Assembly: GCA_023362775.1 (NCBI GenBank)
Contig: JALMGJ010000003.1
Span: forward strand, 77,916,355-77,980,354
DNA: 64,000 bases
DNA from: Charina bottae
Lineage: Eukaryota > Chordata > Lepidosauria > Squamata > Charinaidae
Direction of reading: 5' to 3'
Of the stretch, positions 13,401 to 24,647 are shown piece by piece. The position numbers and the translations under genes are program-made. The notes under the pieces are model-generated. The model did no database searches and was not told where the DNA came from. It saw only the letters and a list, made by a program, of their open reading frames with translations. Within the stretch, counting starts at the first letter, position 1. Every line of letters begins with the position of its first letter.

Positions 13401-16400
13401 TGTTGTTTGCCAGTCATCAATACCTTTGTTGTATTTGACATTTTTTCTATGTAGATTCTATTGAATCTTGAAGCGGTGCTTCAGATTCAGTTCAGAATAT
13501 GTACAAGCATAAAAGCAGCAACTATGTACAACTCACTAAAGCAGCTGTGTCTGATTCCAGGAGTGCTCAGCAGAATCTGAAGCTTCCCTCCTGCAGTCAC
13601 ACGATCCTGGATAAAAGATGTAGCACTTTAATTAGTCTCAGATGGGTGCTGCAATTGTGCTTCTGTGCATTCTGAAGCATCTTTATAAAGCAATTCAAAT
13701 CCCTATTTTTTTTCTGCAGTCGGATGCTTTTGCATATAGAGAGAGCATACCAAATGTCAGGCCCCATAGGCCAATCGGAATATATTTTCTTTATTTATTT
13801 TCAGAGAAAATATTACTAAATGTTCAAAGGTCATGCAGCAAACAAGGAAGTGTTGAGAAAAAAATGGCAACCAACTCAAACATTTAATGTAATTTGTATA
13901 ATAAATTGTCTGTGGGGCCTGACTTTTAGTATCCCCTGTATATACAATGGGGTGTGGGCAAGGTTGTCTGAAACACGCCTTTACTGTTGGGGGTCTATAT
14001 GAGGATTGGTATATTTTCGAACATGGAAACTATCACTTTACATTATCTTTTTCCCTTCAAGGAGCTGTCATTGGCGCTATAGTTCTGGCTGCTTTAATTT
14101 TTGCAGCTGTGAAAATGGGGTGAGTCAGCCCAAGATATGCTGTCTCTGATTCTTTCTAGCTTCTTTGTAGCTGCATGAACAGATATCTCTCAACTTCCCT
14201 GTGCCGTCTCTAAAGTGTACAGTTTTCATGTAAATGTGCTTTGTGTCCAGCAGTAACTTCTGTGCTGTGTGCTTGAACAACTGCAAAGATCTGCAGCAAA
14301 GGAGGAAGAAGAACAAAACATTATAGTTTGTCTAGAATGGCTAATCTGAATTTTATCAAATCCCCAGCATTGGCGTTCTGGAGTGACAGAAATCATCTGT
14401 CCCTGTTTCTATTTGCTCTTTGTTCAGCTGTGGGCTTGGCAATGTGTTGTTGAAAAAAGTAAGATTATTAATATTGCCCTGAACTTCTGATGTCAGAGAC
14501 ACTTGTAATTGTGATTTGTGTCTCTGACTTCCTGGTGCCCTAATGAAATGGAATCATTGGAATGGTTCTAGGTGAAGTTTGTAATGTCCTTCTGGAGCAG
14601 CTTTTAGTCTGCTTGCAACTATGGTATCTTTCTAGACAGATTACAATGGAAATCTGGTCTTGTATAACTTGCTTGCTTGCTTTCTGTCTCTGTGCAGGAG
14701 TATTCTTTTTGATACAGCGTTACATTCTTAAGTTAATTTTCATATCATTATAGTTATAGGACATTCGTTGTTGTTCAGTCGTTTAGTCGTGTCCAACTCT
14801 TCGTGACCTCATGGACCATAGCACGCCAGGCCTTCCTGTCCTCCACTGTCTCCCGGAGTTTACTCAAATTCATGTTCGTTAATTAGCACTAATTTAGATT
14901 TGTTCATAAATTGATTTTCAAATCAGTTTTCTTAACCACACTTTGAGCAGTAATGGCTTTAACCAGTATCTTTACATGTGCTCACCTTTTAAGGAGCATA
15001 TAGATGTAATCTTTTGATAAGGAAATGATTAATACATATTCTTGGGAGTCTCAGTAGACTAACACACTTGCCATCTGTGGAAAGCTGTAATGTGATGTTT
15101 TGCAAAAAATTACTGTGGACTCTAACTTAATTGGATTAAGTTAGGAACTGTACTTGGTCTTTGAAATTTTCAGGCATTTATGCAGGATTGTCTCCAGTTT
15201 TAGAGCTTAACACTGTTAAGTACTGGATCTTTCCTTCTTGAATCTGTTCATTTTTCTAATTTTTAATTGAGTATTGAATATATCCATTTCCCCTTTAAAT
15301 GTCTTTCAAACCGCAACATTGCCAAGCCTTTCAATGCTATTTTGCCAGAAGACTATCCCGTAAATAAACTGTCCTCTGTTTTCAGGTTTTCTATTAGCAT
15401 CATCCAGTTCGCTTCTGGAAATCTAATTATATTTTTTGGGGGGAGGGATCCTCATACATGAAGATGTTTAAACAATTACTGATTTAAGCATGTGTCCTGG
15501 AGAAGTTTTGGGAATGCCTGTTTTGTTTCCTCCATTGATTTGATTTTGCCCTCTTTGCATTCTTCTTCTTCACTTCTTTATAAAATTAATTCATTCAAGT
15601 TGTACAGTTTGATTCCTAATCAAATATTTTTAATAACTTGAAGCCAAAAACATCCTTGTGGATAATGTACATTTTATAATAGCTCTTTTTCCAGAGACAT
15701 GTAGCAAACAGTGTACAACTCCCCACTCCCCCCATTGAACCCCCCTCCCCGAACCATTCTTCAATCTAATGAATATCATCCACTTAAGGCTGGAAACTTG
15801 TATAACTTGTTTATTGCTCACAATAAATATCAGTGACAATCAAATATTTATTGGTTCGATCCAATGAGATTAAACATGAAGGAATACACTATCCTTTCAA
15901 AACAGAATGTTCAAAATTGCTATTAGTCCTAGTCCCATGTTATTGTGGGATCATCTTGCTATGACAGAGCACCATTTAATCTGACATATACATAAGGTTT
16001 ATTTAACCTCCAAAAATATACCACCTATACTTATTATCACAAGTGAGACTGTTGTCTAGAATACGAAGGTTCGTTTTTTTTAAATAGAGGAAACAGTATG
16101 AAGTTCTCTATCAGCAGAGACAGAAGTACAAAGGTCCATAAAATTCAAGATCTTGTTAAAACACACACACACACCCTAAAAATCATTAGATAATATCTGG
16201 AAGGTAAGAAAAATTATTAAAATGAAGAAGAGGAAGAGAGGAGGAAGAAGATGATCACACACTTGAAAAGTTCTAACCAAGATCACGTTTAAGTAACCAA
16301 CTTCTTGATTAAGAGATGTGAATTAAGTAAATTATATATTTGGCCTTCAGAAAGTCTTTAAAGACCTGGTTCTGCCACCTTGCCTGGAACGAAGGAAATA

Positions 16401-18359
16401 ATAGTTCCTCCTGGGGGTGGTTAGCTTAATAATATCTTCCTTTTAAGAACACACCATCTTTTGGATTTTTTATTTATTTTTTATAGTTGTTTTTAGATGT
16501 ATAGGTTTTTAACTTTTTATATTGTGATTGTAAACCACCCAGAGTCTACCATAGTGGAGATGGGCGGGGATAAATCCAAATAATAAATAAAATTAAATTA
16601 AATTAAAAAATAAATAAATAAATTAGGAAAATCTAAAACCCAGTGTTTAAAGGAAACGTTTAGCTGTTTCCTAAAGTAACTCCTTTATTCTTCCTTTTTG
16701 GATTAAGATAGTTCTGATGAGCAGCTACTCTTATAAGACTTGTAATAATGTGATAATGTATATGCCATGCTATGCTACACTGCTGTGAGAGATTGTGGGG
16801 AGGAATGGAAGAGAAAGTAGACATAACCAGTGGAAAAGATAGAGGGCAAGTCAGTTGACAACTTACCTCTTAAACAGTATTTTAGCCCAGATGGCAAGAA
16901 TCCTGGAAAAATGGATTTCAAATTATTCAAAGAGGTTCCCCTTTAATAAACTTACTATACATAAAAATAGGAAATTCCTCTCTCAGTTTTCAAGATTCTG
17001 TGTTCACCCTAGACTAGCCTTAAAGGTACTTTGCTGAAAACTGCAGTTTTTGGTCTTGCCCAGCTGATATCAATCTTGAAATCTCCTTACCCTCCCATAA
17101 GAAAGGATACCTAGTTTTATGTTCTAGATCTAGGTCATGTCTACTGGCCCACAAAGAACTCCCATAAGAGCAGAACAAGTGGCTAAGGTCTACTTCCAGT
17201 ATTGGCAGCAGGTGGATATACAAATTAATAGCCTGAATGCAGATGCTACAGCAAATGGGCCAGGTTGTCCCCAGCCAGGAGTTGCAATTTTTTAAAAATA
17301 AATTACTAATCACATGCCTGGAAACACTTCAAAAATCTAAATGTATCCTGTAACTAATAAGCTTATGGATCTACACACATAATCATACGGTGTTCTCAGT
17401 GTTAAACAAGTAGCTCACGTTACCATTAAGAGTAGTTTTTGCCTGAGTTGGGATGAAGGACAGCAATAGAAAGGTAAAGATAGGAAATACGTTTTCTAAA
17501 GGATGTGTCATAGTTCCAAACTGTAGTTCTTGGAATTGCATAAGTACATTAAACATTTTACTGGTCAGGTTACCAACTTAATTGCTTCCATAATTCTGAG
17601 CATGGAACATGAATTTTCTTGCCTGCTGGATTCTTATGACATCCTTTTTCTTTCCAATCCAGCAGTCCTAATGTGATGAAAGATTGAGATTGAAAATGCA
17701 CTGGGTCCCAGTATAAGTGTTGGGTGTGCACTACAGTTATATACTTCTTCACAGCTAGCCTGAAGAGATGTATCACATAAGAAATATTAATATGCCAAGT
17801 CTCTAAGTATTGTACCTCCCAACCTTCTCATCGCTACCATAAATCTGAGATAGCTTCAGTGTTAGGATGTAGACAAAGCTTAGTTTTGTCTGAAGACCTT
17901 GACTTAAGAGATTTCAACATAGACACCAAACAGCTTCCCCATGTTTACAAAAGAGATGCTGATTTGTGATTAAAGAGAAATTGTCTAAATACATATCGAT
18001 TATACTATTTTTTACACTAGATCTGGTGTGGTGCTTACAGAACAATTCATTTTATGTCTAATATTCTGCAGCTACTAATCTAAAATACTTTGGTTTCCAG
18101 AGTTGGATTTTCCTAACAAAGATGCATTTTCTTTTATCTTACAGAATTAAATATATGTGTGTTTTGTTTTTTGCTTATTTCCTAACAGGACTAAAGAAGA
18201 TATTTTTTTTAAACTTCTTTAAATTGCTTATGTAAATATGAATATCATTTTTATGTTGTCTTTTACAGAAAACCTAACACTCATCCTGGCTCTTCTGATA
18301 GTTATCGTGTAGTTTCAAAGAAAGAAATGGCCTTGGAAGAAAAACAAACAAAAAAGTGA
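3346..18359 (+). CDS. CD46-like: Gene 1: CD46/MCP-like membrane complement regulator (spliced, 5' part outside window)
   Basis: Seven exons join in frame: 3346-3543, 4886-5068, 5203-5316, 9794-9826, 11055-11084, 14062-14119 and 18269-18359. They encode two SCR domains, a Pro/Thr-rich stalk, a transmembrane helix and a 30-residue tail ending at TGA. All acceptors are AG and all donors GT. Junctions are phase 1 except the last (phase 2). SCR plus STP stalk plus membrane span plus short tail is the plan of CD46/MCP and bird CREM proteins, which act on the cell surface as cofactors for factor I cleavage of C3b/C4b. No signal peptide exon and no further SCR is seen upstream to base 1, so the N-terminal SCRs must lie to the left. 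The assignment to CD46 rather than another membrane RCA protein rests on architecture only. A DAF-like GPI protein is disfavoured because a charged cytoplasmic tail follows the helix. Confidence 0.8.
3915..4184. mobile_element. hAT-type MITE
   Basis: Terminal repeats CAGAGCTTTCCAAACTG and GGAAAGCCCTG, with a perfect 8-bp duplication CCCTATAC at 3907-3914 and 4185-4192. The interior is rich in TGTGTCGC/GCGACACA motifs and CpG. It lies in the intron between the two gene 1 SCR exons. Confidence 0.88.
4193..4885. other. Gene 1 intron
   Basis: Nothing recognised except a short direct repeat of GATGTCACTACATAAATGT at about 4673 and 4701. Confidence 0.5.
4886..5068 (+). CDS. Gene 1 exon: SCR domain (membrane-proximal)
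   Basis: A 183-bp phase 1-1 exon with acceptor TTTTCCAG and donor GTAAGT. It has VKC, FQC, VKC and PSC cysteines and the Trp of SSWNPPVP. It is the last SCR before the stalk exons. It carries an N-glycosylation sequon (NSS) just before the Trp. Confidence 0.88.
5203..5316 (+). CDS. Gene 1 exon: Pro/Thr-rich STP stalk
   Basis: A 114-bp phase 1-1 exon with acceptor TTGGCTAG and donor GTGAGT. It encodes about 38 residues dominated by Pro, Thr and Ala and ends in acidic EEDETE. This matches the O-glycosylated STP segments of CD46 that lift the SCRs off the membrane. Confidence 0.75.
6285..6520. other. CpG-rich intronic patch
   Basis: A GC-rich stretch in an otherwise AT-rich intron, with many CpGs (GTGCGTGCGTG, GGCGCGGGG, CTTCCGCGCGCC) and an imperfect direct repeat of about 80 bp. 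It could be a repeat remnant or a small CpG island; no open frame of note. Confidence 0.5.
6680..6990 (-). mobile_element. Old CR1-like LINE fragment
   Basis: GTAGGGCTTTATAGAGGAGA and CACCTTGACCTGCACTCAGA, followed by AACCAGTGCAGG, match the order in the fresher CR1 at 60970-61045. Heavily diverged, borders approximate. Confidence 0.5.
7147..7184. repeat. (TAA)n microsatellite
   Basis: About 12 uninterrupted TAA units in the gene 1 stalk intron. Confidence 0.9.
8905..8995 (-). mobile_element. CR1/L2-like LINE 3' fragment
   Basis: TTGTATGCTACCCACCTCTC followed by TGGGTGGCTCACAACAATC resembles CR1/L2 3' ends in reverse. A short match, so low certainty. Confidence 0.45.
9530..9600 (-). mobile_element. 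CR1-like 3' end fragment
   Basis: TTTATTTATT repeats then CACCGCACCATCTCCCCCG match the reverse 3' end of the CR1 at 60462-60535. Confidence 0.5.
9794..9826 (+). CDS. Gene 1 exon: short stalk exon
   Basis: A 33-bp phase 1-1 exon with acceptor TTTCTTACAG and donor GTAAAA. It encodes PGGTTPPDDS and continues the Pro/Thr stalk. Its length is a multiple of three, so it could be skipped without a frameshift, like the alternative STP exons of CD46. It is called from splice signals, phase and composition. Confidence 0.65.
10065..10395 (-). mobile_element. Sauria-type SINE
   Basis: On the minus strand a tRNA-like head (GGTTCGAATCC box B) is followed by the Sauria body and a tail with GTCGGACATGACTGCAC, related to the BovB 3' end. 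The direct repeat CAGTGAGGTATA occurs at 10053-10064 and 10472-10483. The tRNA-like head is not a functional tRNA gene. Confidence 0.85.
10396..10471. repeat. GT/CA microsatellite inside the SINE target duplication
   Basis: TG dinucleotides switch to CA dinucleotides, forming an imperfect hairpin. The tract sits between the SINE head and the right copy of the 12-bp direct repeat. Confidence 0.85.
11055..11084 (+). CDS. Gene 1 exon: juxtamembrane and start of the transmembrane helix
   Basis: A 30-bp phase 1-1 exon with acceptor CTCTTCTAG and donor GTAAGT. It encodes GSGKTVGIAI and runs directly into the hydrophobic stretch of the exon at 14062. Confidence 0.68.
11730..11763. repeat. (GT)n microsatellite
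   Basis: GT run with one interruption in a gene 1 intron. Confidence 0.85.
11800..13135 (-). mobile_element. Old, decayed CR1-like LINE
   Basis: The minus-strand frame at 12081-12308 (LLLEKQIEAMVRRRFAQLW, DALRTVTYAL) is a diverged version of the CR1 segment above. Plus-strand motifs such as GTACAACTGGGTATCATCAA are typical of CR1 in reverse. Borders are approximate. It contains a hairpin at 12308-12395. Confidence 0.65.
14062..14119 (+). CDS. Gene 1 exon: transmembrane segment
   Basis: Acceptor CCCTTCAAG, donor GTGAGT, entering in phase 1 and leaving in phase 2. It encodes GAVIGAIVLAALIFAAVKMG, a strongly hydrophobic span followed by Lys. With the preceding exon it makes a single-pass type I helix. 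Confidence 0.8.
14767..14881 (-). mobile_element. BovB LINE 3' fragment
   Basis: A roughly 115-bp stretch starting GTTGTTGTTCAGTCG matches the 3' end of the full-length BovB at 34027 with few differences. It is 5'-truncated and lies in a gene 1 intron. Confidence 0.85.
16345..16625 (+). mobile_element. CR1 LINE 3' end fragment
   Basis: It begins AAAGACCTGGTTCTGCCACC (the KTWFCRLAW coding end) and continues through the 3' UTR to AAACCACCCAGAGTCTACC, GAGATGGGCGGGGATAAAT and A/T repeats. Confidence 0.82.
18269..18359 (+). CDS. Gene 1 terminal exon: cytoplasmic tail and stop
   Basis: Acceptor TCTTTTACAG in phase 2. It encodes KPNTHPGSSDSYRVV and then a Lys/Glu-rich end, with TGA at 18357-18359. 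A Tyr in SSDSYRVV could be a signalling or sorting residue (inference). The tail does not look like human CYT-1 or CYT-2. Confidence 0.78.
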
Positions 18360-18921
18360 TCTGAGTCCACTGAACTTCTGCAATAAAACTTCAGTAACCT
18401 TTCAGCAGTTTCTCACTTGACAGCTGAAAATGGGAACTCAGTGAAGATTTGAGTCCAAAGTTTTAGTAATACTCATAGTTCTACAGTGCGGCCATTGGAT
18501 GAGGCTGTTGGTGCATGAAGCAATCAACATTTGATCTAAAAAAATACTCCTTTGGCGTATGCTGCTTCTACATTCTAGTAGTTTGCACTTAAATTATTTC
18601 AGAGTATCTCTTAGCGTGTCTGCTTCTATCTCTCTCAGATACAGAATCTGAGGGAACTGCCTTGTCTCTACTTCAGGGATGATGCATTATCCTGTTACCA
18701 AGATATGACTGTACCAGAATGGAAGATTCGGCAAGTTCTGTATAGTTCTCTTAAGAGCAGCTCTTAAATCTGCTTCTGAGTTCATGTGGCACCAAAAGAA
18801 AAGTTAACTTTCTTCCTGAGTTTTAAATTTATGCTAAAACAATAAGCTGTGCTTAATATAAAATTTGTTCTGTTTTATATTTCAATGGTCAACATAAATT
18901 TTGCAAACTTAACCAAATAAA
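18360..18921 (+). terminator. Gene 1 3' UTR with poly(A) signals
   Basis: AATAAA lies at 18382-18387, only about 23 bases after the stop. A second lies at 18916-18921. The first would give a very short 3' UTR, so the second is perhaps used as well. Confidence 0.5.
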
Positions 18922-19548
18922 GTAAGGGATATTTTTGAGACACATGTCTCAGTGGGGAAGACTCAGTTTATGTCAGTACAATCACTGTGATGAGAAAGTG
19001 TTGTGTTTTGGCTGAATGGATCCCAGCCTGTACTATTCAGCCTAGGTGTTGGGGGGAAGGGAGTGACGAAATGCATGTTGTGATGCCCTGTGTGACATTA
19101 CAACACACATTCTGGCATTCTGGCGTCAGCCTGGTAAGCTGTGGATGCCTGTGGTATTCAAGGAAGTATTTTGTGTGTTTGAAAAAGTTTTATTTGTAAA
19201 CCTTATTGTATTCCTCTTTATATGGGAAAAATGAATTAAATGCGATATCTGTATATAGAGAAATGTCTGGCAATGGTAATATTAAATATTGAATTGCACT
19301 GAACACTTGTCATAGTTCTACTTACCCTACAATTAGCTCCTCAAATAAGTTTAACTCTAAATGCTGTCTGTAAAAACTATTTACTAGTTATACATTGATG
19401 CACAGTGCAGTAAAAATAAACTTTTGTAAGCAGAACTGAAGTCTTAACTGCAACAAAATAGCTTTTGCTGATAAATACCCTTGGTTTTAATATGAATGTA
19501 TTAGAATTGCATATTTTGAATGGTAGGAAAAAAACAAAGTTTATTTTT

Positions 19549-20586
19549 GTCTATGAAGGTTCTCAGTCATCCAGGTGGAATTGTCTGTAGCTTGAATCAT
19601 GTCAACTGGATTTCTATTTTCTCAGTGGAAACGTTTCGCTCCTTATCCAAGGAGCTTCTTCAGTCTGAGCAAAGTTAGTAAGGGAATCCTAAATATGTTT
19701 CTAGGTAGCTGTGTGACCTTACACCTGGGGCTAGGTCATGGTTATTTTGAGATGTTATTTTAAGTCCTTTTATCATCTAAAGGAGGATCGTTAAGATCAC
19801 CATGCTGCTGTTGAGCTTGTGAAATGGTCTTAATCTTCCTAGGCACAGAAGACAAAGCAGGGAGGAAGATGGGGGAAAGATTGTGCCTGAGGCCCCCACC
19901 TCTATTCAAGGAAGGATTTTCCAAGTTGGCATAAATGGATTCCTTGACCTCTCTCTCAAACCACCTATCTTCTCTGTCTAAAATGTGAACATTAATGTCC
20001 TCAAATGAGTGTCCTTTTTCCTTTAGATGAAGATAAACTGCTGACTCTGTTCCTGTGGTGTTACTTCTCCTGTGTTGGGCCATCCTCCTGTACAAAAGTT
20101 GTTTGGTTTAGTAACACCACAGGACCAGAGTCAGCAGTTTATCTTCACCTAAAGGAAAAAGGACACTCATTTGAGGACATTAATGTTCACATTTTAGACA
20201 GAGAAGATAGGTGGTTTGAGAGAGGGGTCAAGGAATCCATTTATGCCAACTTGGAAAATCCTTCCTTGAATAGAGGTGGGGGCCTCAGGCACAATCTTTC
20301 CCCCATCTTCCTCCCTGCTTTGTCTTCTGTGCCTAGGAAGATTAAGACCATTTCACAAGCTCAACAGCAGCATGGTGATCTTAACGATCCTCCTTTAGAT
20401 GATAAAAGGACTTAAAATAACATCTCAAAATAACCATGACCCAGCCCCAGGTGTAAGGTCACACAGCTACCTAGAAACATATTTAGGATTCCCTTACTTT
20501 GCTCAGACTGAAGAAGCTCCTTGGATAAGGAGCGAAATGTTTCCACTGAGAAAATAGAAATCCAGTTGACATGATTCAAGCTACAG
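19549..20586. mobile_element. Penelope-like element palindrome (two inverted 3' fragments)
   Basis: Two arms, 19581-20064 and 20111-20590, are near-perfect inverted copies around a 46-bp centre. Each encodes the same C-terminal fragment of a Penelope GIY-YIG nuclease (KEKGHSFEDINVHILDREDR, NLENPSLNRGGGLRHNL), left arm on minus and right arm on plus. The insert is flanked by ACAAAGTTTATTTTT at 19534-19548 and 20587-20601, a 15-bp target duplication. Confidence 0.82.
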
Positions 20587-20768
20587 ACAAAGTTTATTTT
20601 TCTTATCACTTTAGATTGATTTACTTCAACAAAGAGTTCCAAAGATTGCATTTCTTAAAACAAAGGCTGGTTTTTTAAGGGAAGATCATAGGATTTTTAC
20701 TGTTGAAAAATATGCAGAATTACTGAATGGCAGTTGGAAGATAACTGACCATCTCCCTATTGCCAGAG

Positions 20769-20945
20769 AGAGCCAGTTTGGTGGTGTGGTTAAGAAAGCA
20801 GGAGACTCTGAATTCTAGGCCTACCTTGGACACAAAAGCCGGCTGGGTGACTTTGGGCCAGTCAGTCACTCTCAGCCCAACCCACCTCACAGGGTGGTGG
20901 TTGTGGGGAAAGCAGGCAGGAGGATTAGGCATGTTTTCCAGAAAT
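20769..20945 (+). mobile_element. tRNA-derived MIR/CORE-like SINE
   Basis: The head GTTTGGTGGTGTGGTTAAG and body GGCTGGGTGACTTTGGGCCA and CCACCTCACAGGGTGGTGGT resemble tRNA-derived SINEs with a MIR-like core. A second copy is at 23440 on the other strand. Confidence 0.65.
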
Positions 20946-23439
20946 GTCATCCAATGTACAAATAGCTAAAGCTTTCTCAAGTGCCAAACTCTTAACGTTT
21001 AAAAACAGTGGGAAGTGCAGTTATAATGATGAAATGGAGTTGAGCATTTAATGGGATGATAGCATAGAAAATGATTATTTTAGCCAATTGATTTTCACAT
21101 CATGCTAAATCCTGATGTCATTTGATATTAGCTTGCAGTGTTGTGTAAACCCAGTTGTTGTGGCTTATTGAAAAGTAAAAACAAGCCAGTTTTAGTAGAA
21201 TGTGAACCCATTATCAAATTATTTCACTGCGTAACTCTAAATTATAAGTCGTCTTAATTAAGAGTAGCGTCTATTGGCTGCCACACTTTTGTACAAGCTT
21301 AGCATCTCATTTGCAAAGGAAATAAAACAAATCCCATGTTTAGAATTTATAATGCAAAACAACTTTCCACAAAAGATTTTGTGGCAGTGTAGTGTTTACC
21401 AGAAAGTCCTTCCTATTGCATTTAATCTAATTGGGAAATGCAGTTTGGTGTATGTTACTATATTGAAAGGTTCCCTTACTTACAACATTTTCCAAGTTCC
21501 AGAGTTACCAAAGAAGAAACTTGAATGAGGCTTGGTTATAGTAAAGAAATAAAAACAGGTTTATTTAATCAAATAGAGCTGGATGGAATCCCAGATGGGC
21601 ATTGTGACTTCCTGTAGGGAAGCCATACCCACAAGAAAGTTCTACAAGCATTTATACTTTTAATCATAGCAAGGTCATAAACAGTCACATAAGCAAAAAG
21701 AACAAAGGCGCCTTTTAAGTCTCCTTCCAGTACTGGGCATTGCTTATCTTTTCCTGTTCCGTCTCTCTGATACTTTTCTCACTGGAAGGTGCTACATTCT
21801 TCACTGAATAGTGGGCAATTATCTCTGTGTTGGGTGTAAATGTTCCCACCACATCTCTGCCTCCTAGTTCCTGATACATGTCTGGTGAAATGGTAGTTAC
21901 TAGCACAAGCATGATACAGAAGCAAAGATGGCGTGGGTTATGCCAAGCAAGAACAGGCTTTGAGACCATGATTAGGTTCTGTTAACACAGCATATAAATC
22001 AATCAATACAATATAATTCTAAAAAGTCTCATACATCAACAATACAAGATACAGTTCATAAATCATTAATACAAAACACAGTGTGGTTATACCAAACCCC
22101 TTCAATATTAAATACTACTGGAGGATAAATTACTATATGTGATCTTTATTCCAACCTTCAGATATTTATTTCTCCTAATGCTAGCTTATAAGATTCATTC
22201 GTTTTTAAAATACTCTTTTATTTAAACTCTTCCTATCCAAATGCAGCGGGAGCAGCCTTGATATAATCCAGCATTTTATCTCACCCCAGAATAAATGGGT
22301 ACAGAACTATAGGAGTGACTAGAATGCATACACACATTTGTATGTACATTGTATGTATGGGATGCTCAGAGCCAATGCTTCTGAAATTGATCTCTCACTG
22401 ATAAAATTGCAGGATGTGCAAGAGTTTAATAGTTTACCAAGAAATAGCAAGTTCTATTGCCCACGTCTGGTTCCCCTGGGGCTTTTGGTATGAAAGCCCC
22501 TGTTTTATTTGCTTGCTGCTACTGCTGCTTCCTCTTTTGCATTTATATATATGTATATATACACGAGTTCTGCCACTAGCTTCATAGTCGTCACTGAGAC
22601 TGCAACAGGAACAATGATTTCTGCCTGCACACTCAACCTTTTGTTTTCTGCTGCATTCCTGGCTGCTCCTTTAGGGAACCAAGGTGAGGAGCTGGAGGTT
22701 GGATGAGCTTCTGTAATGTTAACCTCTCTCTACTGACCCCCTACCCCCCCCCATTGTTTAAAAATTAGCTGTGTATTCTGCTCCAATTCTGATACTCTTT
22801 TCTTCTGAACTTTGATCCTCGCCTGGGAGAAAAGAGCTTGGAAGCTCTAGTGGTCAAAGGCAAAGAAATTAAATCGAACCCTGTGTTCGGCTCCTGTTTT
22901 ACAGCAATTGAAGACCCTTATTTAGATACATTATTTTCTCAGTTATGACTGACTTCTCTTCATCTCAGTTATTTGTATTCATGGATATTTGCAGCTTGGA
23001 TCTAATGGCTCTGAATCAAGTGAAGGTTTCTGTTTTACTGAATTATAATGCAGATTTTAAACTCATAAACAGTATAATTCTGAATTTTGTAGGTGTGTTC
23101 ATAGATCTAATAAAATTAAGAGCTACCATCTTTATCATTTTCTCGACAGCTTTTGAACTCATTACTATATTGTGTCAATATTAACCCATGAAGTATTTTT
23201 ATGTTCTTGAGATGAAGTAGGGGAGAAATCTAAACTTGAAAGGAGGTTGATGATAGTTTCCATTTCCGTTTCTTGCTCTGTTTTTAGCTGCAGAGTAAAT
23301 TTAATTTCCTTCTACTTTTGCTGCTGTAAATATGCACAGTCATATAACTCTAACACTGGTCTTCATCCTGGTTGATTTTAAGATGCTAGTTTTGGTTTTG
23401 TTGTGTTGTATATAAATTAAGGAGGATTCATTTATTTAA

Positions 23440-23685
23440 TTTTTATCCTGCCTTTATTATTTTTATAAATAACTCAAGGTGGCGAACATACCTAATACTC
23501 CTTCCTCCTCCTATTTTCCCCACAACAACAACCCTGTGAGGTGAATTGGGCTGGGAGAGAGTGACTGGCCCAAGGTCACCCAGCCGGCTTTCATGCCTAA
23601 GGCGGGACTAGAACTCACAGACTCCTGGTTTCTAGCCCAGCACCTTAACCACTAGACCAAACTGGCTCTCTCTCTGTTGTGTTGT
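23440..23685 (-). mobile_element. tRNA-derived MIR/CORE-like SINE
   Basis: The minus strand reads GAGAGCCAGTTTGGTCTAGT with box A and GAGTTCTAGTCC box B, then the TGACCTTGGGCCAGTCACTC core. Same family as 20769. Confidence 0.68.
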
Positions 23686-23711
23686 ATTTAAAGCCTGTCT
23701 TTTCTCTAGAG

Positions 23712-23922
23712 CAGTGGTTCTTAAACATTTTGATTTCAGGACCCCTTTACATAATTGAACATGATTGAGGAGCCCAGAGAGCTTTGGTTTATGTGGGTTA
23801 TGTCTATTGGTATTTACTGTAGTAGAAATGAAAACAAATTTAAAAATATTTGTCTTCACAGATCACCTGAAAGGTTCTTGGGGACCCGCAGGAGTCCCCA
23901 GGCCACACTTTGAGAACCACTG
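23712..23922. mobile_element. hAT-type nonautonomous element (second family)
   Basis: Ends CAGTGGTTCTTAAAC and GTTCTCAAA complement (TTTGAGAACCACTG); flanks CTCTAGAG and TTCTAGAG match at 7 of 8 bases. Confidence 0.7.
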
Positions 23923-24514
23923 TTCTAGAGCAATGGTTCTCAACCCTTAACCCCTTCCTAAGTCCCATCAGTTACAGCATCAAAGAACCTGAGTCCACCA
24001 TAATAGAAACCCTTCCAAAGTCATATGTTTACAGTACTGTATTATTACATTTACAATTTATGGTATGCTTTAATAGTTTAAATAGAATTTCAGTGACTCA
24101 TCCTGTGTCCTGCTAGACTACTTCTGAATCCCCTCTATAGTGTAAAGTAATGATTGCTATTTAGATGCTCAAGATGTCGTTTATGTAGCCTTCCAACCCT
24201 GTCCAGTAGTTTAACCTGAGAGGTATTGATTCTCTTAGATATTGATTGGTCCAAAACATCCATTCATGGAAGAGTATGACTGAGAACTGGATCTCCCCAA
24301 ACCTTGCCCAACATTTTAATTCAGTAGAAATAGAAGCCGTTTTTCTGCCTATTCACTTTTTGCACAATTCTGTTGGTTTATTTAATAATCTTAATGTCTT
24401 AAAAACATACCAATGCACATACTTTTTTCTTCCAGCAGAACAAAGTAGCCTATGTAGTTCCTTCTCTGTTTTATCCTCACAACAATCTGGTGAGATAGGT
24501 TGACCCAAAATAAG

Positions 24515-24647
24515 TGCACACAGCTACCTAGAAACATATTTAGGATTCCCTTACCAACTTTGCTCAGACTGAAGAAGCTCCTTGGATAAGGAGCGAAACG
24601 TTTCCACTGAGAAAATAGAAATCCAGTTGACATGATTCAAGCTACAG
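24515..24647 (+). mobile_element. Penelope-like 3' terminal fragment
   Basis: Matches the outer end of the right arm of the palindrome at 20111-20586 (AGCTACCTAGAAACATATTT to ATGATTCAAGCTACAG). No target duplication recognised. Confidence 0.75.

Larger units (their letters stand above)
13140..18268. other. Gene 1 3' introns around the membrane exon
   Basis: Apart from the exon at 14062, the BovB fragment and the CR1 fragment, nothing was recognised. 14890-16340 and 16630-18260 are AT-rich with no supported frame. Confidence 0.5.

Noticed and set aside
22509..22706. Frame with Ala/Ser-rich hydrophobic start, as a leader for gene 2
   Set aside because: It crosses a TATATATG tract, has no suitable phase 1 donor, and lies 6.6 kb from the first SCR.
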